Shown here: piece by piece, positions 23,245 through 31,457 of the stretch | Numbering within the stretch: the first letter of the stretch is position 1 | Layout: the number at the start of each line of letters is the position of its first letter | Origin: Enterocloster bolteae | GTDB taxonomy: Bacteria; Bacillota; Clostridia; Lachnospirales; Lachnospiraceae | Direction of reading: 5' to 3' | NCBI RefSeq assembly: GCF_002234575.2 | Contig: NZ_CP022464.2 | Location: 6,138,001 to 6,202,000, forward strand | Length of the DNA stretch: 64,000 nt | Notes under the pieces: model-generated | Seen by the model: only the letters and a program-made list of their open reading frames with translations | What the model was told of the DNA's origin: nothing | Databases searched by the model: none | Program-made: the position numbers and the translations under genes

Positions 23245-25168
23245 CTGCTTCCTCTTCCTTTCTTTCGCCTTTTCCCGCTGCCTTTCCCCTGGAGGCTTTC
23301 TTCTGCGCGGGAACCTCCTTTCCCATGAGAACCACGATGGTCCTTGCCATAATCATTATGGACTTCTGGTTCTCCAGAACCGGTTCACTGCCCCCGGGAT
23401 ACATGCCGTTCACCTGGTCCTCGTCCGTATTAAAGGCCGTATGCCACTTATAGTCCTTCGGCAGGTTGGGAAGGGCAAACTCATGTGGTTCCCAGTGCAT
23501 GTTAAACGCAACGTAGAAGTAGTCGTCCTCCCTTCCGTCCGGCTTTTTACCGTATTTTCCGCAGTATAATATACCCAGCTGGCGGAGGAAACGGTCAAAC
23601 ATGGGACACCAGGTCTTAAGGCCGTGGTAGGACACGTCCGGCAGCCCCACGGAACGGTAATCCATCAGGGCCGGCTCCTTCTCCATATGGAACACGGAGT
23701 GCTCCTTTCTGAATTGAATTACATGCTTTACAAATTCATGGATGCTGCTGTTGGAATTTAACAGGCCCCAGTTAAGCCATGATATATCATTGTCCTGGCA
23801 GTAGGAGTTGTTGTTTCCCTTCTTGGTCCGGCCAAATTCGTCCCCCATCATAAGCAAAGGAGTTCCCTGGCTTAAAAACAGCATGAGCAGGGCATTGCGT
23901 ATCTGTTTCCTGCGCATCTGCATGATCCGTTTCTTTCTGCTGGGGCCTTCCACTCCGCAGTTCCAGGACTGGTTGTAGTCTGTTCCGTCCCGGTTCTCCT
24001 CCCCGTTGGCCTCATTGTGCTTTGTGTCATAGGACACCATGTCCATCAGGGTAAAGCCATTGGTATTAGCCATGTAGTTGACAACGCCCACCTGGCCGGG
24101 ATTATGACGGATGTGGTATACCAGACGGTTAAGCTGGTCCTCATCCCCCTTCAGAAAGCTTCGCATATCCATCATGAACCCGTCATTATATTCAGCCAGA
24201 TGTTTTTCCTGCCCCGGCTCCACACCGTCCCACCCGGGCGCCAACAGCTTCAGCCTGCTGAGGTACGGATCCTCGCCCAAAAGCTTCACAGGCGCATAGC
24301 CCACCAGCCGGACGCCGTCCACGTGGTATTCCTGAGCCCAGAAGCGGACCACATCCAGCACATAGGAGGGCGCTTCCTTTCCGTCAAAGAATAATTCCAG
24401 AACCAGTTCCAGTCCTGCCCTGTGGAGGGCCTTCACCATATCCTTAAACTCCCGTTCAGGCTCCCTCACAGGTCCGCTGCTGTAGGCACACTTAGGCGCA
24501 AAATAATACCCTCTGGTATATCCCCAGTAATTCAGCTTTCCGTCCGGTTCTTCAGCTGCAAAAGGACTTCCGTCCACACGCTCCGGTATAATTAACTCCT
24601 CAAACTCCACCGGGGGCATCATCTCCACAGTGGTGATCCCCAGGTCTTTGAGATAGGGTATCTTCTCCGCCACGCCCTTAAAGGTTCCCCTGCTGTCTCC
24701 TTCCAGGCCGGAGGAGGCATGTTTGGTAAATCCCCTGGTATGAATATGGTAAATCACACACTGGTCATAAGGGATGCAGGGTAGGATATCATCCTCCCAG
24801 TCGTACGCGCCCCCTTCTGTATCCACCGGCGTGCGGACCGGCTTGTCCCGGCGCGCCAGGCTTCCCCAGCGCTCCATGCCCGTAAACTTCCTCCCGTAAG
24901 GGTCCGGCATCTGCTGTCCGTCTACCTCGTACACGTACTCCAGGCCGGAAAAGTCTCCCAGCACAGTCATGCTCCACACATCCCCTGTTCTGGCATTTAC
25001 CGGAAATTCGATTCTACCCTTGGGGCTTTTGGCCCCTTTCCTATATAAAATAACGGCGCAGGTCTCTCCCTTAGAGGGGAAAGAAAAATGCACCCCTCCG
25101 GAGACAGCAGTCACTCCCATCGCATATATCCTTCCATCATTCCTGTCTATCCGGAATCCCTTCATCAT
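23141..25168 (-). CDS. GH13 isoamylase/GlgX-like protein lacking catalytic residues
   Basis: By overall pattern a debranching-type GH13 protein (675 residues) with an N-terminal beta module (about 10-95) and a barrel containing well-kept segments: NYWGYTRGYYFAP, GDEFGRTKKGNNNSYCQDN and ISWLNW. The four catalytic regions are not kept: region I reads LELFFDGKE where the family has DVVYNH; region II DGVRLVGY, with Val289 in place of the nucleophile Asp; region III LLAPGWDG without the acid/base Glu; region IV MANTNGFTL in place of CHDGFTL. It is therefore probably a non-catalytic glucan-binding or regulatory protein. A charged Lys/Glu tail (about 616-675) ends the protein and overlaps the next gene. 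ATG 25168 follows AGGCGG and is preferred to an upstream GTG at 25195. Confidence 0.85.
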   Translation of the reverse strand: MMKGFRIDRNDGRIYAMGVTAVSGGVHFSFPSKGETCAVILYRKGAKSPKGRIEFPVNARTGDVWSMTVLGDFSGLEYVYEVDGQQMPDPYGRKFTGMERWGSLARRDKPVRTPVDTEGGAYDWEDDILPCIPYDQCVIYHIHTRGFTKHASSGLEGDSRGTFKGVAEKIPYLKDLGITTVEMMPPVEFEELIIPERVDGSPFAAEEPDGKLNYWGYTRGYYFAPKCAYSSGPVREPEREFKDMVKALHRAGLELVLELFFDGKEAPSYVLDVVRFWAQEYHVDGVRLVGYAPVKLLGEDPYLSRLKLLAPGWDGVEPGQEKHLAEYNDGFMMDMRSFLKGDEDQLNRLVYHIRHNPGQVGVVNYMANTNGFTLMDMVSYDTKHNEANGEENRDGTDYNQSWNCGVEGPSRKKRIMQMRRKQIRNALLMLFLSQGTPLLMMGDEFGRTKKGNNNSYCQDNDISWLNWGLLNSNSSIHEFVKHVIQFRKEHSVFHMEKEPALMDYRSVGLPDVSYHGLKTWCPMFDRFLRQLGILYCGKYGKKPDGREDDYFYVAFNMHWEPHEFALPNLPKDYKWHTAFNTDEDQVNGMYPGGSEPVLENQKSIMIMARTIVVLMGKEVPAQKKASRGKAAGKGERKEEEADDTVRGNDTVYREPQAGGLQPSSGAGQDTGALQL

Positions 25169-25266
25169 AGCTGTTACCGCCTTTCCCAAGACCACTGTTT
25201 CTGAATTATCAACAACTGTTTTTAAGTGGATTTTCTATTTGAAACTGTCATAAGCACGATAAGAAA

Positions 25267-25295
25267 AGTATATAGTTAATTCGATATTTTGTCAA
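25267..25295 (-). promoter_or_regulatory. Strong promoter for the GH13-like gene
   Basis: Minus-strand TTGACA (25290-25295), 17-base spacer, TATACT (25267-25272). The start point would be near 25260, giving a leader of about 90 bases. Confidence 0.75.
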
Positions 25296-25346
25296 TAAAT
25301 CAACACTCCCTGGCAGAAATCGTCATCTTTTTATGCACAAAAAGAA

Positions 25347-25383
25347 CTGGTTATCAGAAAAATACAACCCGTCTGATAACCAG
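25347..25383 (-). terminator. Terminator after the ABC-F gene at 25404
   Basis: Perfect 12-bp arms CTGGTTATCAGA / TCTGATAACCAG, followed on the minus strand by TTCTTTTTG. It ends the luxS-xthA-ABC-F direction of transcription. Confidence 0.9.
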
Positions 25384-25403
25384 CTCCCATACTGTGCCTG
25401 CTG

Positions 25404-27251
25404 TTATTTCTGCGCCTCTATCTGCTCCACCAGCTCGTTAAGATACATCCAGCGCTCCATCTTCTCCTCCAGCTGTGCTTCCCTGGCGGACTTTTCCTCC
25501 ATCAGCTCATTGAGCCTGGTATAGTTGGTGGCGGATTTTCCAATCTCCTGCTCCAAATCTCCGATGGACTGTTCCAGAGCCGCGATATCCGCCTCAATGG
25601 TTTCCCATTCCCGCTGTTCCTTAAAGGAAAGCTTGCGCTTCTTTTCGCCGCCTGCGGCCTGCTTCCAGTTATTCCGGTTTATGGGGAGGCCGGACCCGTT
25701 TTCATCACTGTCTCCGGCTCTTACGCCCTTCTGCTCCCCTGTCTCCTGGGGATGTCTGGCGGACCAGGCAATCTGATAATCCGTAAATCCGCCCTCATAC
25801 TGGGTCACCTTTCCCTGTCCCTCAAAGGCAAAGATTCGGTTCACAACGCGGTCCAGGAAATACCGGTCATGGGATACGGCTATAACTATGCCCGGAAATG
25901 TATCCAGATAGTCCTCCAGTATGGTCAGTGTCTGGATGTCCAGGTCATTGGTGGGCTCGTCCAACAGTATCACATTAGGCGCCTCCATAAGGATACGCAG
26001 CAGGTAAAGCCTCCGCCTCTCCCCGCCTGATAAGCGGCCTATGGAGGTATACTGCATACCGGAGGGGAATAAAAACCGCTCTAACATCTGGCTGGCGCTG
26101 ATACTGCCGTCCTTTGTCTTTACGTACTCAGCCACATTTTTAATATAGTCGATAACCTTAAGGCTTTCATCCATGGCCTCATTTTCCTGGGAAAAATACC
26201 CCATCTTCACGGTCTGTCCTATCTGGATGGTGCCGGAATCCGGTTCCACCCAGCCTGCCAGCATCTTCATCAGGGTGGACTTTCCGCTTCCGTTGGGGCC
26301 GATGATGCCCACACGGTCATTTTTCAGGAAAATGTAGGTGAAATCCTTCATCAGCACCTTGTCCCCGTAAGCCTTGCACAGATCCTTCACCTCCACCGTG
26401 GTCCTGCCTAACCGGCTGGCTATGGATTCCAGCTCCACGTTGCGGTCATATTCCGGCCCTTTCTGGTCCCGAAGCTCCTCAAACCGCTGTATATGGGCCT
26501 TCTGCTTGGTGGAACGGGCCCTGGCTCCCCGCTGCATCCAGGCAATCTCATTGCGCAGAATGGTCTGCCGTTTACGCTCCGATGCCTCGGCCATCTCCAT
26601 GCGCTCCGCCTTCAGGGCAAGGAAGCCCTCATAATTAGCCTGGTAGCTGTAGAGCTTTCCCTTGTCCAGCTCCACAATGCGGCCCACCACGCTGTCCAGG
26701 AAGTACCGGTCATGGGTAATCATCAGCAGGGCGCCCCGGAAGGCTTTCAGATATTCCTCCAGCCAGTCAGCCATACCGCTGTCCAGATGGTTGGTAGGCT
26801 CGTCCAGTATCAGAAGGTCCGCTGTACTCATAAGCACACTGGCTAAGGCCACCCTCTTTCTCTGTCCGCCGGAAAGGGTGGATGTCAGGGCATCGTGTTC
26901 TATGATACCCAGCTTGTTAAGCATGCTCTTGGCCGTGGCCTGCATCTCGTCCGCAGAACTGTAGTGGGTTTCCCCGGCATTTTCCCGCATAACGCTTTCA
27001 AGCACCGTATCCCCCTCCGCGAATTCCGGGATCTGGGACAGATAGCGTATGTAGAGGCTGCGGCCCCTTACCACGCTGCCGCTGTCCGCATCTTCCAGCC
27101 CCGCGACAATCTTAAGGAGAGTGGACTTGCCCGTGCCGTTGACGCCAATCAGCCCAATCTTCTCCCCCTCGTTGATGGAGAAGGACGTGTCGTCAAACAG
27201 CAGCCTCTCCGTATATGATTTTGTCAAATGTTCAATGGTAACCAGATTCAT
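25404..27251 (-). CDS. ABC-F ATPase, Uup/YfmR-like
   Basis: Soluble tandem ATPase of the ABC-F class, 615 residues, without membrane domains. Known members act on ribosomes during stalled or difficult translation or in antibiotic protection. Both nucleotide sites look intact: GVNGTGKST and GPNGSGKST Walker A motifs, LSGGQ and LSGGE signatures, and LLILDEPTNHLD and VILLDEPTNDLD Walker B motifs. A charged linker sits between the halves (about 220-290), and a Lys/Glu-rich coiled-coil C-terminal domain of about 85 residues (about 530-615) is typical of Uup-type proteins. It starts 12 bases after xthA, so the two are probably co-transcribed, and ends at a clear terminator. Which ABC-F subfamily function applies cannot be read here. 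Confidence 0.92.
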   Translation of the reverse strand: MNLVTIEHLTKSYTERLLFDDTSFSINEGEKIGLIGVNGTGKSTLLKIVAGLEDADSGSVVRGRSLYIRYLSQIPEFAEGDTVLESVMRENAGETHYSSADEMQATAKSMLNKLGIIEHDALTSTLSGGQRKRVALASVLMSTADLLILDEPTNHLDSGMADWLEEYLKAFRGALLMITHDRYFLDSVVGRIVELDKGKLYSYQANYEGFLALKAERMEMAEASERKRQTILRNEIAWMQRGARARSTKQKAHIQRFEELRDQKGPEYDRNVELESIASRLGRTTVEVKDLCKAYGDKVLMKDFTYIFLKNDRVGIIGPNGSGKSTLMKMLAGWVEPDSGTIQIGQTVKMGYFSQENEAMDESLKVIDYIKNVAEYVKTKDGSISASQMLERFLFPSGMQYTSIGRLSGGERRRLYLLRILMEAPNVILLDEPTNDLDIQTLTILEDYLDTFPGIVIAVSHDRYFLDRVVNRIFAFEGQGKVTQYEGGFTDYQIAWSARHPQETGEQKGVRAGDSDENGSGLPINRNNWKQAAGGEKKRKLSFKEQREWETIEADIAALEQSIGDLEQEIGKSATNYTRLNELMEEKSAREAQLEEKMERWMYLNELVEQIEAQK

Positions 27252-27263
27252 CGTCTTTTCCTC

Positions 27264-28019
27264 TTATTCAATCACCAGCTCCACCGGGCAATGGTCTGAA
27301 CCCATAACCGTATTGTGGATGGATGCGCTTACCAGTCTGTCCTTAAGGCTTTCTGATACACAAAAATAGTCAATGCGCCACCCTGCATTTTTGGCCCTGG
27401 CGCTGAAACGGTAGGACCACCAGGAGTAAGTCCCCTCCAGGTCCGGATAGAAATAGCGGAACGTGTCCACAAAGCCTGCTGCCAGAAGGTCTGTGAACTT
27501 GCCCCTCTCCTCATCGGTAAAGCCGGCATTTTTCCTGTTTGTCTTGGGATTCTTAAGGTCAATCTCCTTGTGGGCCACATTCAGATCCCCGCAGAATACC
27601 ACAGGCTTGTTTTCCTCCAGTTTCTTAAGGTATGCCAGGAAATCGTCCTCCCACTTCATCCTGTAATCCAGCCTAGCCAGGCCGTCCTGTGAATTGGGGG
27701 TATAGCAGGTCACCACATAATATTCAGGAAACTCTGCCGTAATCACACGCCCCTCGGTATCGTGTTCCTCCATGCCGATGCCATAGGACACGGACACGGG
27801 TTCCTCTTTCGTGAACATGGCTGTGCCGGAATATCCCTTTTTCCTGGCGTAGTTCCAGTACTGGTGATAGCCGGGCAGGTCCAGTTCAATCTGCCCCTCC
27901 TGAAGCTTGCTTTCCTGTATACAAAATACATCTGCCTCCGCTTCCCTGAAAAAATCCAGAAAGCCTTTACCTACGCAGGCCCTGAGGCCGTTTACATTCC
28001 ACGAAATCAACTTAGTCAT
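27264..28019 (-). CDS. xthA: Exodeoxyribonuclease III / AP endonuclease
   Basis: Base-excision repair nuclease that cleaves at abasic sites and removes 3' blocks. The 251-residue protein has the AP endonuclease family 1 signatures in order: ISWNVNGLRA (Asn ligand), IQESKLQ (metal Glu), the GYSGTAMF segment, VTCYTPNSQ, FCGDLNVAH (catalytic Asp/Asn) and the C-terminal GSDHCPVEL with catalytic Asp-His. Length fits the ExoA group of Firmicutes. It starts 76 bases after luxS and precedes an ABC-F gene by 12 bases. No unusual residue is seen. Confidence 0.97.
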   Translation of the reverse strand: MTKLISWNVNGLRACVGKGFLDFFREAEADVFCIQESKLQEGQIELDLPGYHQYWNYARKKGYSGTAMFTKEEPVSVSYGIGMEEHDTEGRVITAEFPEYYVVTCYTPNSQDGLARLDYRMKWEDDFLAYLKKLEENKPVVFCGDLNVAHKEIDLKNPKTNRKNAGFTDEERGKFTDLLAAGFVDTFRYFYPDLEGTYSWWSYRFSARAKNAGWRIDYFCVSESLKDRLVSASIHNTVMGSDHCPVELVIE

Positions 28020-28095
28020 TCTTTATGGCTCCTCTCCGGAACATGGTCCGGGAATGGGTTTCCGGTATGTTCCTGTGTCGTTTTCAAACAGCTGC

Positions 28096-28581
28096 CTACT
28101 CCGGATATACCAGCCTGGATTCCGGGAACTGGTCCACATGGTACAGTACTTCCAGGTACTTCCCGGCCAGGTATCTGGCCATGCCCAAATTCATATCCAG
28201 ATAATTACCGCAGTCCTTTGGCGACGCCCCGGGCACCTCCCCCTGAAAATCCCTGATAAACTCATACATTTCCACCATCAGGGGCAGGATATCCGCGGAC
28301 TGGTAATCCCCTGCCAGAAGCAGATAGAAACCGGTCCTGCACCCCATGGGTCCGAAGTAAATGCACTTTTTGCCAAAGGTGCCGTGATTCCTTAAAAAGG
28401 TTGCCCCCAGATGCTCAATGGTATGCATTTCTGCGGTGTTCATCACCGGCTCCTCATTGGGCGAGGTCATCCGCAGGTCAAAGGTGGTCACCATTCCCCC
28501 TTCCACCTGGTCCTTCCTGGATACATAGACTCCAGGCTGCAGCTTATTGTGGTCAATGGTAAAACTTGTAATTTTTTCCAT
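28096..28581 (-). CDS. luxS: S-ribosylhomocysteine lyase
   Basis: Cleaves S-ribosylhomocysteine to homocysteine and DPD, the precursor of autoinducer-2, within methyl-group recycling. The 161-residue protein has the iron site H53 and H57 in MHTIEHLGATFLRN plus C124 in PKDCGNY, and the catalytic residues E56 and C81 (GPMGCRTGFYL). Length and motif spacing are normal. The ATG at 28581 follows AGGAGAA by six bases; an upstream in-frame ATG at 28614 would add 11 residues without a good binding site. It is separated from the ABC-F gene upstream by a terminator. Expression may continue into xthA. Confidence 0.97.
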   Translation of the reverse strand: MEKITSFTIDHNKLQPGVYVSRKDQVEGGMVTTFDLRMTSPNEEPVMNTAEMHTIEHLGATFLRNHGTFGKKCIYFGPMGCRTGFYLLLAGDYQSADILPLMVEMYEFIRDFQGEVPGASPKDCGNYLDMNLGMARYLAGKYLEVLYHVDQFPESRLVYPE

Positions 28582-28630
28582 ATCTGTTCTCCTCTTAATC
28601 CGCTCCATACTCATAAAATGACTGAAAAGG

Positions 28631-28652
28631 GGCAGGATTTATCCATCCTGCC
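28631..28652 (-). terminator. Terminator after the ABC-F gene at 28673
   Basis: GGCAGGAT / ATCCTGCC with extra flanking G/C pairs, followed on the minus strand by CCCCTTTTCAG. It separates this gene from luxS. Confidence 0.75.
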
Positions 28653-28672
28653 GCCCTGTCACTGCCACTATA

Positions 28673-30310
28673 TTAATCATCTGCCTCTTCACTCTCAGTC
28701 AGTGTGAAGGTAAATCTCTTACGTGCCATCTCGTCGCTTTCAAGGTACTCGTCGTAGGTGGTAATCTTATCAACCAGCTTGCCGTTAATGATTTCCATGA
28801 TACGGTTTGCAGTAGTCTGCACAATCTGGTGGTCACGGGAGGAGAAAATCATCACGCCCGGGAACTTAATCATACCGCGGTTCAGAGCGTCGATAGACTC
28901 CATGTCCAGGTGGTCCGTAGGCTCATCCAACATCAGCACATTGGCGCCGGATATCATCATCTTGGACAGCATGCAGCGCACCTTCTCACCTCCGGAAAGG
29001 ACCTTCACCTTCTTTACTCCGTCCTCGCCGGCAAACAGCATGCGTCCCAGGAAACCGCGGACATAGGTTACGTCCTTCTCAGGAGAATACTGGGTCAGCC
29101 ACTCTACGATAGTGTCGTCGTTGTCAAACTCGGCGCTGTTATCCTTGGGGAAATAAGCCTGCGAGGTGGTAAGACCCCACTTATAGCTACCCTCATCCGG
29201 CTCCATCTCACCGGACAGAATCTTAAAGAGCACGGTCTTGGCCCGCTCATTTGGTCCTACCAGGGCAACCTTGTCCTCGCGGCCCAGAATGAAGGAGATA
29301 TCGTCCAGTATCTTTTCGCCGTCAATGGTCTTGCTTAAGTGCTCCACGGTCAGGACCTCATTGCCAATCTCGCGGAAAGGACGGAAATCAATGTACGGAT
29401 ACTTACGGCTGGAAGGACGGATGTCGTCCAGCTCAATCTTCTCAAGGGCGCGCTTACGGGAAGTGGCCTGCTTGGACTTGGACGCATTGGCGGAGAAGCG
29501 CTGGATAAATTCCTGGAGCTCCTTAATCTTCTCTTCCTTCTTGCGGTTGGCTTCCTTCATCTGCTTCACAATCAGCTGGCTGGACTCTACCCAGAAGTCG
29601 TAGTTTCCTGCGAACAGCTGGATTTTTCCGTAGTCAATGTCAGCTATCTGGGTGCAGACTTTATTCAGGAAATAACGGTCATGGGATACCACGATAACTG
29701 TATTCTCAAAGTTAATCAAAAACTCCTCCAGCCACGCAATGGCATCCAGGTCCAGGTGGTTGGTAGGCTCATCCAGAAGCAGGATGTCGGGGTTGCCGAA
29801 CAGGGCCTGGGCCAGAAGTACCTTTACCTTCTGGGCGCCCAGAAGGGATCCCATCTGCGCATAGTGCAGGTCCGGCTCAATACCAAGTCCGTTTAAAAGG
29901 CTTTCAGCATCTGACTCTGCCTCCCATCCGTTCATGTTAGCGAATTCACCCTCTAACTCAGCGGCCTTGATGCCGTCCTCGTCCGTGAAGTCCTCCTTCA
30001 TGTAGATGGCTTCCTTTTCCTTCATTATCTCATACAGTCTCTTATTGCCCATGATGACCGTATCCAGGACCGTGTACTGGTCATACTTAAAGTGGTCCTG
30101 CTGCAGGAAGGACAGCCTCTGTCCGGGAGTGATGATGACATCGCCGCTGGTAGGCTCCAACTGGCCTGACAGGATCTTAAGGAATGTGGACTTTCCGGCA
30201 CCGTTTGCACCGATGAGTCCATAGCAGTTGCCCTCGGTGAATTTGATATTCACATCCTCAAACAATGCCTTCTTGCCCACGCGAAGAGATATGTTGCTTG
30301 TACTAATCAT
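28673..30310 (-). CDS. ABC-F ATPase, YkpA/YbiT-like
   Basis: Second ABC-F protein, 545 residues, soluble and probably ribosome-associated. The first ATP site is standard (GANGAGKST; LLLDEPTNHLD). The second Walker A departs from consensus: it reads GPNERAKT, with Arg and Ala in place of the usual Gly residues, while its signature LSGGEKVRC and Walker B VLMLDEPTDHLD are kept. I recall such a change as typical of the YkpA-like subgroup but cannot verify it here. A linker rich in Lys/Glu (about 230-300) lies between the halves. The start at 30310 has AAAGG upstream and the leader contains short direct repeats. It is monocistronic, with a terminator on each side. Confidence 0.9.
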   Translation of the reverse strand: MISTSNISLRVGKKALFEDVNIKFTEGNCYGLIGANGAGKSTFLKILSGQLEPTSGDVIITPGQRLSFLQQDHFKYDQYTVLDTVIMGNKRLYEIMKEKEAIYMKEDFTDEDGIKAAELEGEFANMNGWEAESDAESLLNGLGIEPDLHYAQMGSLLGAQKVKVLLAQALFGNPDILLLDEPTNHLDLDAIAWLEEFLINFENTVIVVSHDRYFLNKVCTQIADIDYGKIQLFAGNYDFWVESSQLIVKQMKEANRKKEEKIKELQEFIQRFSANASKSKQATSRKRALEKIELDDIRPSSRKYPYIDFRPFREIGNEVLTVEHLSKTIDGEKILDDISFILGREDKVALVGPNERAKTVLFKILSGEMEPDEGSYKWGLTTSQAYFPKDNSAEFDNDDTIVEWLTQYSPEKDVTYVRGFLGRMLFAGEDGVKKVKVLSGGEKVRCMLSKMMISGANVLMLDEPTDHLDMESIDALNRGMIKFPGVMIFSSRDHQIVQTTANRIMEIINGKLVDKITTYDEYLESDEMARKRFTFTLTESEEADD

Positions 30311-30325
30311 GTTCGTTACCTTTCT

Positions 30326-30383
30326 CTTAATCTGTTCTTCTTAATCTGTTCCGCTGATATTTCTGGTATCTGCTGATATTTCT
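30326..30383 (-). repeat. Short direct repeats in the leader of the ABC-F gene at 28673
   Basis: Two pairs of direct repeats lie side by side: CTTAATCTGTT at 30326-30336 and 30340-30350 (14-base period), and GCTGATATTTCT at 30353-30364 and 30372-30383 (19-base period). They lie in the presumed leader between the upstream terminator and the ribosome binding site. No role is established. Confidence 0.6.
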
Positions 30384-30389
30384 AGTAAA

Positions 30390-30413
30390 AGAGGGGTCAT
30401 GTACGGCCCCTCT
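30390..30413 (-). terminator. Terminator after the lipoprotein gene
   Basis: AGAGGGG / CCCCTCT arms with a 10-base loop, followed on the minus strand by TTTTAC. It lies about 80 bases past the lipoprotein stop codon. Confidence 0.7.
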
Positions 30414-30496
30414 CACGCTGTTTACTCAATATCAGATTGTACAGGGAAAACACTTATTTTGCAAGGGTTTTTCGCAAAATTGTGGCGGCAGCCCGT

Positions 30497-31132
30497 CTAT
30501 TTCGTTCCTTTAATCTCCACCGGATAGTTTACTCCCTGGGAATTCACATAGGTCACAGTCACCTTATCCCCGCTGTCACCTGCCAGGGCCCCTTCCTCAA
30601 TGGGGCAGTTATCCTTTAAGAAGCTTAACTCCTGTCCGTCGTCTGTCTTTATGGTAAAGCTGCTCATCGCGTTAGCCGTGGTGGTTCCTTTCTCAGTGAG
30701 AATACTCCACTCTTCCTGTTCCGGAAGGGCCACCACCAGGGTCACGTCCTCCAGGCTGCCCAGGGGCTCTCCTATATATGCAATGGCTATCTGCACATCC
30801 TCCTCAATCTCCACCTCCACGTCCCGGATGTCGGACTGGCTGATATCATAGTCCCTGCCGTCGTCCGCCTGAAGGGTGAACACCGAACCGTCCGCTGTCA
30901 CCTTTGTAACGGTGCCCTGAAGCATATGGTATACTTCCTTTGCCTCAGCCGCCTGCTCCGTTGTCTCCTGTGCCTTGGCCGTTGTCTCAGGCGCTTTGGT
31001 GGTCTCCTCAGCCGAAGCCTGGCTGGTAACTGTCTCAGATGTCTCCACCGCCGGTTTTTTGGCACAGCCCGTTCCCAGCACCATCGCCGCAGCCAAAGCG
31101 GCTGCTGTTATCATCAATGAATGTTTCTTCAT
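30497..31132 (-). CDS. Lipoprotein of unknown function
   Basis: Predicted membrane-attached extracytoplasmic lipoprotein of 211 residues. The signal peptide ends in LGTGC (Cys about 23), followed by a Thr/Glu/Ala linker with KAPETT/AKAQETT-like units (about 35-65) and a soluble domain. That domain appears to hold two similar beta-rich halves: one around GTVTKVTADGSVFTLQADDGR (quoted in part: TVTKVTADGS) and one around FTIKTDDGQELSFL. This resembles OB-like small lipoproteins seen in Clostridia, but I recognise no named family. It lies 28 bases after a 54-codon membrane ORF and may be co-transcribed with it. Confidence 0.75.
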   Translation of the reverse strand: MKKHSLMITAAALAAAMVLGTGCAKKPAVETSETVTSQASAEETTKAPETTAKAQETTEQAAEAKEVYHMLQGTVTKVTADGSVFTLQADDGRDYDISQSDIRDVEVEIEEDVQIAIAYIGEPLGSLEDVTLVVALPEQEEWSILTEKGTTTANAMSSFTIKTDDGQELSFLKDNCPIEEGALAGDSGDKVTVTYVNSQGVNYPVEIKGTK

Positions 31133-31160
31133 ATTGCAATTCCTCCCGTCTTATATCAGA

Positions 31161-31325
31161 TTACCTATGAAGCTTATCATCATATCCTGTTAATTTCAAT
31201 AAAGATTCCCTTAATTTTCCCGGTATCATAACCAGTACTCCGGACAATCCCATGCCCAGAATCCCGGGCAGATGCCGGAGACACAGGAGTATGACCAGAC
31301 GTCTGGCTGCGGGTGACAGTTCCAT
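31161..31325 (-). CDS. Small 54-residue membrane protein candidate
   Basis: An ATG at 31325, seven bases after AAGGAAGG, opens a 54-codon frame ending in TAA. The product begins MELSPAARRL and has one strongly hydrophobic segment (about residues 10-34, including VILLCLRHLPGILGMGLSG) followed by a basic, charged tail. The ribosome binding site and the 28-base gap to the lipoprotein gene argue for a real gene and a two-gene unit. I recognise no family. It is small enough to be missed by usual gene finders. Confidence 0.55.
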   Translation of the reverse strand: MELSPAARRLVILLCLRHLPGILGMGLSGVLVMIPGKLRESLLKLTGYDDKLHR

Positions 31326-31395
31326 GGCAGTACCTTCCTTTTTTGTAAGTATGCCCCGGACTTCTTTAGCCCAAACTTCCTTGGGAAAAACTTTC

Positions 31396-31424
31396 TTGTA
31401 ACAGCCAGTACCAGATGCTATAAT
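31396..31424 (+). promoter_or_regulatory. Promoter for the PucR-type regulator
   Basis: TTGTAA (31396-31401), a 17-base spacer and a perfect TATAAT (31419-31424). The transcript would start near 31431 and meet AGGAGG after about ten bases. It points away from the small ORF/lipoprotein unit. Confidence 0.7.
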
Positions 31425-31457
31425 ATTTTAGAAGATTGAAAGGAGGTAGCCCCGTTT

